This document shows positions 8,085 to 16,200 of a stretch of 22,744 bases of DNA, in pieces. The stretch is from the NCBI GenBank assembly GCA_947458575.1, contig CANHBE010000011.1, forward strand, positions 1 through 22,744. The letters run 5' to 3'. How positions within the stretch are numbered: the stretch's first letter is position 1; the number at the start of each line of letters is the position of its first letter. Made by a program: the position numbers and the translations under genes. The notes under the pieces are model-generated. The model saw nothing but the letters and a program-made list of their open reading frames with translations. It ran no database searches and was not told the DNA's origin. This stretch comes from Flavobacteriaceae bacterium (lineage in GTDB: Bacteria > Bacteroidota > Bacteroidia > Flavobacteriales > Flavobacteriaceae).

Positions 8085-8496
8085 ATTTTATAACGCTCTT
8101 CAAGTCATCCAACATTTCTTTGGAAATTGGCTTTGACAAGAAGTCAAGCACCATTGGATAAGTTTTCGCCTTATCTATATCTTCCGGATCGATAGTGGAA
8201 GATAACACAATGACTTCGCATTCGGGAAAAGCAACTCGGTATTCTTCTTTCGAAAAGTGATCCAAAAATTCCCAGCCACCCATTACAGGCATGTTTAGGT
8301 CCAAGAAAATAAGTTTTGGATAATCGGGAATTGCAGTCCCCAGATTGTTTAGCCTTAAATCATCAAAAAATTGCAACGCTTCATCACCATTCTGAGCTGT
8401 AATTATTTGCTTTGCGAATTCCGAACGGTTAATGACCATTTTACAAAGCATCAATGTAATGGGGTCATCATCTACACACAAAATTAAATCTAACAT
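8083..8496 (-). CDS. Stand-alone receiver-domain response regulator
   Basis: The 137 residues form one receiver domain and nothing else. The acidic pocket is Asp9-Asp10-Asp11 (LCVDDDPIT), the phosphorylatable residue is Asp66 (IFLDLNMPVMGGWEF), the Ser switch is in VLSS (99-100) and the conserved Lys is Lys122 in FLSKPIS. There is no DNA-binding or enzymatic output, so it must act by protein contact or in a phosphorelay, like Rcp1/CheY-type regulators. Its ATG overlaps the stop of the upstream histidine kinase (TAATG), which implies translational coupling and a cognate pair. The stop sits in the T tract of the rpsT terminator. Confidence 0.93.
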   Translation of the reverse strand: MLDLILCVDDDPITLMLCKMVINRSEFAKQIITAQNGDEALQFFDDLRLNNLGTAIPDYPKLIFLDLNMPVMGGWEFLDHFSKEEYRVAFPECEVIVLSSTIDPEDIDKAKTYPMVLDFLSKPISKEMLDDLKSVIK

Positions 8497-10217
8497 TATG
8501 ACAAGTTCTTAAATGTTATTGTAAAGGTCGTGCCTTTGTCTACTTCACTTTCAACGGTTATAGCACCACCCATGCTTTCTACTTGAGATTTTACTAAATA
8601 CAATCCAAGTCCTTTACTATCTGAATAGTTATGGAATCTCTGGTAAAGACCAAAAATCTTATCTCTGTTTCGTTCCATATCGATTCCAATTCCATTATCC
8701 TTAAATGTCAGCACAATCTTATCGTTGACTTCCTTCGATGACACTAAGATTCTCAAGGTGCGTTTTGGAGAGCGATACTTAATGGCGTTAGTAAAAAGAT
8801 TTAGTAAGATACTTTCCAAATACGCTTTGTTTACGTTGAGTATCGATACTTTTTCCAATTCAATCTTCAATATTGGCTTATGCAAACTAATAAGGTAGCT
8901 CAACTGGTTGAATACGTTTTCGAATACATCCTTAATTAAGACTTCTTCCTTGTCAATTGAAGGATTGTCTTTGATAATAATCACTTTCACTAAATCATTG
9001 ATCGTTTCATTCAATAAGTTAGTCGAAGTGGAAAATCCATTAATTATCTCTCTCAATTCCGGATTTTCAACAGGATACTCCTGCATGAGGTTGAGCAATC
9101 CGGTTAGGTTTGACAATGGAGCTCTCAAATTATGCGACGTGATGTAAGAGAACTGTTTCAAATCCTTATTGTTTTGAGTTAATTCGCGAATGAGTTGCTC
9201 TTTTTCCTTTTCCTGCTTCTTTTCTTCCGTAATGTCTCTTTGAATTGAAATCCAATGCGAATGATCACCCTCTTGATTGGTAATGGGAATCATCGAAAAA
9301 TTAACCCAATACTCCGCTCCATTTTTCCTGTGATTAAGAGTTTCGAATTTAAACTCTTCGCGACTTCTTAGTGCTTTCGACAATTTGCCCATGTCGTTTT
9401 TCACTGATTTTCTACCCATAAAAACAGTCGGAGTTTTGCCGATGACTTCCTGCGATTTGTATCCGGTCATTTCTGTAAAGGCTGGATTCACAAAAACAAT
9501 TTTCGGAATAGTTCTATTCGACTTCTCAGATTCCGTAATGATAACTGCATCTTTGGTCTTGGTTACCACAGTTTCCAGTAATTTCAACCGCTGCTCTTCT
9601 TCTTTCTGTCGGGTAATATCCTGTATCGCTCCAATCATTCTGATAACATTGCCTTCATCGTCTTTTACCAAAAAACCTCGATCGAATACATATTTATAAT
9701 TACCATCTGCGCACCTGAATCGATACTCATCCTGCCATTTCTCCGTTTTCTGCTCAATAAAGGAATACAACTTAATAGACATCTTGATACTGTCTTCTGG
9801 GTGAATACGGTCAAACCACCATTTAGAAGTTCGTCCAACTTCCTCCTTTTTATAGCCAAAAACACCCTGAATCCCTTTGTTCCATGTAAAATCATCTTCC
9901 CGGATTTTCCAGTCCCAAATAGTGTCGCTAGTTGCTTTGGCAACAATGTCATATCGTTCGTTTGATGCCTTGATTTCTTCGTTGGTCGACTTTAGCTTCT
10001 CGAAGATTACAGAATTTCTTTGATCGTTTTTGGTCAAAACAATCTTGAAAATTATGCCCGAAAAGACAATGAACACAATATCTTTAATGAAACTAAAGTT
10101 CAAAAAAACCTCGTCGTTAGTCGTGTGAAATTTGTTTAAGATGTAATAGCCAACGACAGCAAGCGCTATAGAAAAAAGGATGTAAAGAAGTGTGATTTTA
10201 TTGGCCTTATTTTTCAT
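8496..10217 (-). CDS. PAS-PAS sensor histidine kinase (HNLRAP type)
   Basis: The product has 573 residues from the ATG at 10217. A GTG directly before it (10218-10220) is the alternative start. The order is two hydrophobic helices near the N-terminus (about 9-28 and 43-62) with a short loop; PAS 1 with PAC (about 88-205, WDWKIREDDFTW ... MIGAIQDITRQKEEE); PAS 2 with PAC (about 215-333, FVNPAFTEMTGY ... WISIQRDITEEKK); HisKA with His362 in the variant box TSHNLRAPLSNL; and HATPase with N-box LFTNAIKYRSP, DNGIGID and GLGLYLVKSQVESMGG. The long PAS array and small extracytoplasmic loop suggest a cytoplasmic or membrane-state signal. It carries no receiver of its own, and the following gene supplies one. 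A TATATTTG box lies almost on the start codon. The PAS ligand is unknown. Confidence 0.92.
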   Translation of the reverse strand: MKNKANKITLLYILFSIALAVVGYYILNKFHTTNDEVFLNFSFIKDIVFIVFSGIIFKIVLTKNDQRNSVIFEKLKSTNEEIKASNERYDIVAKATSDTIWDWKIREDDFTWNKGIQGVFGYKKEEVGRTSKWWFDRIHPEDSIKMSIKLYSFIEQKTEKWQDEYRFRCADGNYKYVFDRGFLVKDDEGNVIRMIGAIQDITRQKEEEQRLKLLETVVTKTKDAVIITESEKSNRTIPKIVFVNPAFTEMTGYKSQEVIGKTPTVFMGRKSVKNDMGKLSKALRSREEFKFETLNHRKNGAEYWVNFSMIPITNQEGDHSHWISIQRDITEEKKQEKEKEQLIRELTQNNKDLKQFSYITSHNLRAPLSNLTGLLNLMQEYPVENPELREIINGFSTSTNLLNETINDLVKVIIIKDNPSIDKEEVLIKDVFENVFNQLSYLISLHKPILKIELEKVSILNVNKAYLESILLNLFTNAIKYRSPKRTLRILVSSKEVNDKIVLTFKDNGIGIDMERNRDKIFGLYQRFHNYSDSKGLGLYLVKSQVESMGGAITVESEVDKGTTFTITFKNLS

Positions 10218-10221
10218 CACT

Positions 10222-10252
10222 CAAATATAGATATTAATTCATAATAATAAAA
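10222..10252 (-). promoter_or_regulatory. Candidate promoter of the histidine kinase/receiver operon
   Basis: On the minus strand TTTT (10252-10249), a 19-bp spacer, then TATATTTG (10229-10222), a full match to TAnnTTTG with a near match to the -33 element. It ends only four bases before the ATG at 10217, so the transcript would begin at or next to the start codon (leaderless or nearly so). The region is AT-rich, so chance is possible. Confidence 0.45.
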
Positions 10253-10352
10253 CTTGATTATTAACATAATTCTCTATTAATCCCGATTTTTAGCCAATTG
10301 TTACGATAATATAAACTAATCTTTTATCCACCGGTTTTGTAAAAATAAAGTG

Positions 10353-10360
10353 TACCTTTG
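10353..10360 (+). promoter_or_regulatory. Candidate -7 box TACCTTTG for typA
   Basis: TACCTTTG matches TAnnTTTG in full and lies 19 bp before the typA ATG. A TTTTG is present at 10335-10339, but the spacing of 13 bp is shorter than the usual 19, so the -33 part is uncertain. Confidence 0.6.
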
Positions 10361-10379
10361 CGCCCACTAAAATGAACAG

Positions 10380-12176
10380 ATGGAATCTATTAGAAACATT
10401 GCAATTATTGCCCACGTCGATCACGGAAAAACTACATTGGTCGACAAAATCATGTACCATTGTCAACTTTTTCGCGATAACGAAAATACAGGCGACCTAA
10501 TTCTAGACAACAACGATCTGGAACGCGAAAGAGGAATTACCATTACTTCAAAAAATGTTTCAGTTGTTTATAAGGGTACGAAAATCAATATAATTGATAC
10601 ACCCGGACACGCCGATTTTGGCGGTGAAGTAGAACGTGTACTGAATATGGCTGATGGTGTTTGTCTGCTCGTAGATGCCTTTGAAGGACCGATGCCTCAA
10701 ACGCGCTTCGTCTTGCAAAAAGCACTCGACTTAGGACTAAAACCTTGCGTAGTAATCAATAAAGTAGATAAAGAAAACTGTACTCCGGAAGAAGTGCACG
10801 AAAAAGTTTTCGACCTGATGTTCGAACTGGGTGCTGAAGAATGGCAATTAGATTTCCCAACTGTTTACGGTTCCGCTAAGAACAATTGGATGTCTGATGA
10901 CTGGAAAAAACAAACGGCAAACATCGAACCGCTATTGGATATGGTAATTTCAAACGTACCGGCACCAAAAGTTTCACAAGGCACACCGCAAATGCTCATC
11001 ACTTCTCTCGACTTTTCATCCTTTACCGGGAGAATTGCTATAGGGCGTTTAGAAAGAGGTGAACTCAAAGAAAACATGCCGATTTCCTTAGTGAAAAGAG
11101 ATGGGAAAATCATCAAATCGAGAATCAAAGAACTACACACTTTTGAAGGACTCGGACGGAAAAAAGTGGAAAGCGTTATTGCAGGCGATATATGTGCAAT
11201 CGTAGGAGTAGAAGGTTTCGAAATAGGCGATACTATTGCTGACTTCGAAAATCCAGAAGCGCTACAAACCATCGCTATCGACGAGCCAACAATGAGTATG
11301 CTTTTTACCATCAACGACTCTCCATTCTTCGGAAAGGAAGGAAAGTTCGTTACTTCACGCCATATCAAAGATCGTCTGGCGAAAGAGTTGGAAAAAAACT
11401 TGGCGCTCAAAGTAAGTGATACGGATTCTGCCGACAAATTTATGGTGTTTGGACGCGGGGTTTTGCACTTGTCTGTACTAATTGAAACGATGCGTCGCGA
11501 AGGTTACGAATTGCAAATCGGACAACCACAAGTAATCATCAAGGAGATTGACGGCGTAAAATGTGAACCTATAGAAGAGCTTACCATCGACTTGCCAGAA
11601 GCTGTTAGCGGAAGAGCAGTGGAGTTTGTCTCGGTCCGAAAAGGAGAAATGATCTCTATGGAAGGAAAGGGCGAGCGAATGATTATCAAATTTAATATTC
11701 CATCACGAGGTATCATCGGATTACGAAACCAATTGCTTACCGCAACAGCAGGAGAAGCAATTATGGCGCATCGATTTACAGGCTACGAGCCATACAAAGG
11801 CGAAATCGCAGGTCGCATCAATGGTTCGCTGATCTCTATGGAAAATGGTAAAGCTATTCCGTATTCCATCAATAAATTGCAGGAACGCGGTAAATTTTTC
11901 GTCGATCCAAACGAAGATATATACGAAGGTCAAGTAGTCGGCGAAAACTCTAGAGGTGACGATATGACTGTCAATATTACTAAAACAAAACAGTTGACAA
12001 ACTTCCGCTCTGCCGGCGCCGATGAGAAAAACAAAATCGTTCCCGCCATCAAGTTTACGCTGGAAGAAGCGCTCGAATACATCCAAAAAGATGAGTATGT
12101 TGAGGTAACACCGAAATCACTCCGATTGCGAAAAATTTATCTCAACGAGAACGACAGAAAGAGATTTAAAATATAA
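10380..12176 (+). CDS. typA: Translational GTPase TypA/BipA
   Basis: The 598-residue protein is a ribosome-associated GTPase of the EF-G/LepA superfamily, involved in ribosome assembly and stress or cold adaptation. P-loop AHVDHGKTT (11-19), switch I segment RERGITITSKN (50-59), DTPGH (73-77) and NKVD (127-130) are present. The middle holds the EF-Tu domain 2-like beta barrel (TSLDFSSFTGRIAIGRLERG), and the C-terminal half carries the TypA-specific segments PSRGIIGLRNQLLTATAGEA and DMTVNITKTKQLTNFRSAGA. Length and motifs are those of a complete TypA. It diverges from the histidine kinase gene and is followed by a strong terminator. Confidence 0.97.
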   Translation: MESIRNIAIIAHVDHGKTTLVDKIMYHCQLFRDNENTGDLILDNNDLERERGITITSKNVSVVYKGTKINIIDTPGHADFGGEVERVLNMADGVCLLVDAFEGPMPQTRFVLQKALDLGLKPCVVINKVDKENCTPEEVHEKVFDLMFELGAEEWQLDFPTVYGSAKNNWMSDDWKKQTANIEPLLDMVISNVPAPKVSQGTPQMLITSLDFSSFTGRIAIGRLERGELKENMPISLVKRDGKIIKSRIKELHTFEGLGRKKVESVIAGDICAIVGVEGFEIGDTIADFENPEALQTIAIDEPTMSMLFTINDSPFFGKEGKFVTSRHIKDRLAKELEKNLALKVSDTDSADKFMVFGRGVLHLSVLIETMRREGYELQIGQPQVIIKEIDGVKCEPIEELTIDLPEAVSGRAVEFVSVRKGEMISMEGKGERMIIKFNIPSRGIIGLRNQLLTATAGEAIMAHRFTGYEPYKGEIAGRINGSLISMENGKAIPYSINKLQERGKFFVDPNEDIYEGQVVGENSRGDDMTVNITKTKQLTNFRSAGADEKNKIVPAIKFTLEEALEYIQKDEYVEVTPKSLRLRKIYLNENDRKRFKI

Positions 12177-12187
12177 TGTAAACAGAC

Positions 12188-12216
12188 AAACCCACTCAAC
12201 TACGAGTGGGTTTTTT
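12188..12216 (+). terminator. Intrinsic terminator after typA
   Basis: CCCACTC (12191-12197) pairs with GAGTGGG (12204-12210) around a 6-base loop, extended by AAA/TTT, and followed by TTTTTT (12211-12216). It starts 12 bp after the typA stop. Confidence 0.92.
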
Positions 12217-12248
12217 ATTTGCTTCGCCAGTTCGCTTTGCTCGTGTGA

Positions 12249-12350
12249 AGCTAATCCTGCTATCCGTTTCAATCTTTTTTGCTTGTCATGTCAAGCGCTG
12301 TCATGAGGCATATTCATAGCAAAAAAGGATTTCCACTACTATCAGGGCTA
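12249..12350 (-). ncRNA. Candidate structured RNA / dispersed flavobacterial repeat (possibly Flavo-1-like)
   Basis: This non-coding stretch folds by hand on the minus strand. An outer stem AGC-CCTG (12349-12343) pairs with CAGG and GCT (12259-12256 and 12251-12249). A purine-rich asymmetric internal region follows (TAGTAGTGGAAATC against ATTGAAACGGATAG). The inner stem is nine perfect pairs, CTTTTTTGC (12327-12319) with GCAAAAAAG (12282-12274). The loop of about 36 nt contains a further TCATG/CATGA pairing. A neighbouring GCTTC/GAAGC hairpin (12221-12251) abuts it. It lies just beyond the stop of the last gene of the minus-strand operon and facing the typA terminator. From memory, similar segments (TAGCCCTGATAG..., AACGGATAGCAGGA) recur between flavobacterial genes, and the Rfam Flavo-1 motif is one candidate. 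That link is recollection, not shown here. Confidence 0.5.
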
Positions 12351-12360
12351 GGACAGTCGA

Positions 12361-13278
12361 TTAAAAACGAAGCATAAACACCAGCGGAATAGAAAATCGC
12401 TCTCGCCAAGATTGCTCTGAATGATCTTTTCCTGAAAAGAACTGTGTTTTCCAATTTTTGGGTGTAAATCCTTTCGCTTTCATCACAACATCTACTTTCT
12501 TTTGCCACGGACGATACAAACTATCTAACGTTTGATCACCGTAATCAAAATAAATTTTGTGAGATTGCGAAGCAGGCAAATTCGTTTTCAAGTAAGAAAC
12601 AATTGCATCCGGAATCGGATTGTCATGGTTTTGATAAATGCCGGTCCAATGTGTCGACAAGCAAGCTGCTCCTCCGAAAACCTCCGGATATTCGCAAATC
12701 GCATACAAAGAAATAAGTCCGCCCATACTTGAACCTGAAATAAAAGTATGGTCACGATCCGTATACGTCGAATAGTGCTGATCGATATAGGGTTTTAGTT
12801 CATGTACTATAAATTCCAAGTATGAGTCAGAAATAGGTTTGAACTCAGTATCAATCTTTTTCTTCTTTAATAATTCATCAGAAATCAATTTCTTTTGCTC
12901 AATCGCAAAGGTGCTGTAAACTTTCTGGGGGAAGTACTCCGGATGACGCTTCAAACCATTATTCCAAATACCAACGATAATCGTTTTTTGGATTTTATTT
13001 TTCTGTATTAAAGCTCCCGCAATCGAATCGACTTGCCAAGCTTGCTTGTTCCACGTACTTTTCGGATCGAAGAGCATTTGACCGTCATGCATGTAAAGAA
13101 CTGCATACCTTTCTGCAGTAGAATAACCGTCAGGTAGCCAAATATCTATATTTCTGGCATCGACTTTAGTTGATTTGAATTTTTCAATCCGATCTATGGT
13201 ACCACTACTGACCTGAATTATCTGCGCTTGGGAAATCATAGCTATCAATAATAGAAGAATTGTGGTGCGATTCATCAT
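12361..13278 (-). CDS. Secreted alpha/beta-hydrolase, esterase-D (PF00756) type
   Basis: The 305-residue protein has a short signal peptide (MNRTTILLLLIAMISQAQ, cleaved near residue 19) and no lipobox, so it is probably periplasmic or secreted. The fold markers of the putative-esterase family are present: IDIWLPDGYSTAERYAVLYM followed by HDGQMLFD, the nucleophile Ser184 in SGSSMGGLIS, a likely acid Asp248 in FDYGDQTLD and the catalytic His286 in GKDHSEQSWRER. Relatives hydrolyse carboxylic esters, including siderophore lactones, feruloyl esters and S-formylglutathione, so the substrate cannot be named. It starts 5 bp after the stop of the giant T9SS protein and is the last gene of the operon. 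Two adjacent ATG codons (13278 and 13275) can each be the start. Confidence 0.85.
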   Translation of the reverse strand: MMNRTTILLLLIAMISQAQIIQVSSGTIDRIEKFKSTKVDARNIDIWLPDGYSTAERYAVLYMHDGQMLFDPKSTWNKQAWQVDSIAGALIQKNKIQKTIIVGIWNNGLKRHPEYFPQKVYSTFAIEQKKLISDELLKKKKIDTEFKPISDSYLEFIVHELKPYIDQHYSTYTDRDHTFISGSSMGGLISLYAICEYPEVFGGAACLSTHWTGIYQNHDNPIPDAIVSYLKTNLPASQSHKIYFDYGDQTLDSLYRPWQKKVDVVMKAKGFTPKNWKTQFFSGKDHSEQSWRERFSIPLVFMLRF

Positions 13279-13283
13279 GTCGG

Positions 13284-16200
13284 TTATCTTTTTAAACTAA
13301 AGTGCCCCCGAAACACTCTTTGATCTTCTAAAGTAATAACGTACCAATAGTCATCTGATGGAAGTTGTCGCCCATTGTAGTTACCATCCCAGCCTGGTTC
13401 GTTGCCAAACTGCTGATGAATAAATTTGCCGTGTCGATCAAAAATCAGAATTTCTGCCGTCTTATTGAAGTTGTTACTACTTCCTTTCAGATTCCAAGTA
13501 TCGTTGATGCCATCACCATCAGGAGTAAAAAATCTCGGTATGCCGAGCACATAAATTTCAATGGGTCCAACAATACCACACCCATTAATATCTTTTACAT
13601 AAACTTGATGAATACCCATCGGAACATCTGTGAAGATATTGCTAGATTGGTACGCCTCCAAATCATCGATGGCATAAACCAAATCGCCATTTCCGGTTGC
13701 AATAATTTCGACAGTATTAGATTCAGCCAAATCAGATATGATGATATCCTGAACTTGCGCAATCTCTGAGGCGGTAACATCAATTATTCTGGTTTTGATA
13801 CAACCCAAAGGAGAAGTCACATCAACCATGTAAACGCCTTCAGTATTGATGACTAAATTGTAATTTGTTCCACCCAGAATAGGATTTCCATCCAAATACC
13901 ATTGATATGAATAGTTAGATGGCGAACTGTCGTCCTGTAAAGCAGCATTAATGACATTCGTAAATAATGGATTGTTGGAACAAATCAAATCACTACCCAG
14001 CAATGCAATTTTGGGAGTAGCTTTCACCACAAATGGTATTTGAACACTGGCCGGGCAAGTTCCGTTTAACGGGTTTTGGACAACGGCGGTTATGTTTTGA
14101 GAAATAGTATTAAATGGATTTGGCAGTGGACTAGGAATTGGCAGACCTGCTTGATCATAATAGCTTACCACAAGTCCTGTTTGACCATTTAGAATTTCTG
14201 ATTCAATTTCAGCAGTATCAAAGCCATACATGCCATCTTGTAGAATTGGATCGTCTTCGTCATCACAAACGGTAAATAGAGAAGTGTTCGGCGGAAAGGC
14301 TTGTGGCAAATCGTCAACAATAAACTGCAGGCTATCCTCGTCATAACAAGGTCCATCAGGCGCAAACGAAATTAGATTAGTGGCTCTTACGGTAATAGTC
14401 TTCGTGGTATTGACAATAAACGGATTGGGCAACGGACTCGGTAATGGTGCTCCGTTTTCATCAAAATAGGTCAACACAACGTTGGTCTGTGCGTCCAAAA
14501 GAACCGGCGAAATACTCGAAGTGTCAAATCCAAAAATACCATCATGATTGTCATCGCATTTTCGAATTATATTGGTATCATTATAGGGATATACCCTAGG
14601 TAATGTCTCTACAATCAAGGTAACAAATGGTCCAATTCCATAACAAGCATTGTCGAGAATACTTTCTACTCGAACCCATACTTGCATCTGAAAAGGGTAT
14701 TCTCGGTTTCTAAAATTGTATATGCTTTCAGACGCGGTAATATTTTGTGAGATTTCCAGTGAATTGCCTGATGCATCAACTTCCATAGAAGCATCTTGAA
14801 AATTCTTGTAATACTTAATGCTGTATGTTGATGTTGGCGGAAGTATCGAAATTATCGCTGCTGTTGCACTGCTAAAGTTGAATGTGGCAATTCCATCACG
14901 GTCATTGTTGTTGCTGTTGTTGTTTCCGAAAGGATCCAGAAAATCATCACACTTATAAAAACTACGATTAAAACTACTGATGATTTGTGTATTCGAGACA
15001 GTAACATTCAATTCTGCGACAGTCGAACAACCATGGGTTTGCTCCACAACTCGAGCGTAGACTGTGGCCGAATTGGTAAAGTAACTCAACGGATTGCTTA
15101 TGAAATTGGAGGTGCTTTCATTGCCAATTTTTGCCGCACCAAAAGTCTTGTAATACGTGATGACGCAGTTGGTGCATGATGTAAATTGACTTTCGTTTTG
15201 TCTCAAATTAACAGTGGTAAATCCATTATTATCATTGTCGCACTGTACTACATTAATCGGAGAATTTACTTGTGGAATATCGTATAATTGCAGAACGACT
15301 TCATCTGAAATAATATCGCAGATATTCCCGTTTCTACGCATGACAACGCGATATCGTTGCCCGTTGAAACTAAAAGGAGGTTCAATCAGCAATAACGAAT
15401 TTGAATTACTTTGACCATAATTTGGTCCGTTGGCAATGTTAACCCAATTCCCCGATTGAAAAACTTGCCACTGATAAGAATCCACTGCTGAAGTCTCGAT
15501 TACTATAGCGGAATTCTGTAAAGCGCAAAATTGTGCTACACTTGGCTGTGTTATAATGTTGATTGGAGCGCCAATGATATAGTTTGTGTTTGGCGTTATA
15601 TAACCAATTCCACTATTAACTACTCCAGAGGCGTTGACCGTGAGCGGTACGTTTCCTAATTTTCCATCCCCATTTGGGTCAAGAAAACCTGCTTCAAGTA
15701 CATCGCTACAAGCATCACCATCGCTATCCAGAGAAAGATAATTTGCCAGGCCATCCGAATTGCTATCAAACACTACATAATTCAAAATTCCTGAATTAGT
15801 CGTTGTTTCAATTGCATTGAAAAGTCCATTTGTGCCAAAACTACCCGAAACACCATCTATTCTACCATCGGCATTTCCGTCGATAGCTCCGCTACCTGCT
15901 TCGACTAGATCAAAAATCCCATCGTTGTCACTGTCTAAATCCAAATGATTAGGAACCCCGTCATTATCAGTATCAGCGGTTACAAGTCCATTTCCAAATG
16001 CGTCATCAATTCCATTTTGGTCAACATCCGTACTAAGAGGTGTAATCGGATTTGCTCCCATAGCCTCCTCAGAGTCAAGAATTCCATCGTTATCACTGTC
16101 TAAATCTAAAGCATCTGCCGTACCATCTCCGTCTGTGTCACGAGCAACACAGGTAGTTACCAGTTTAAAAGTAGCATTATTAGGGTTGGCATCTGATAGA

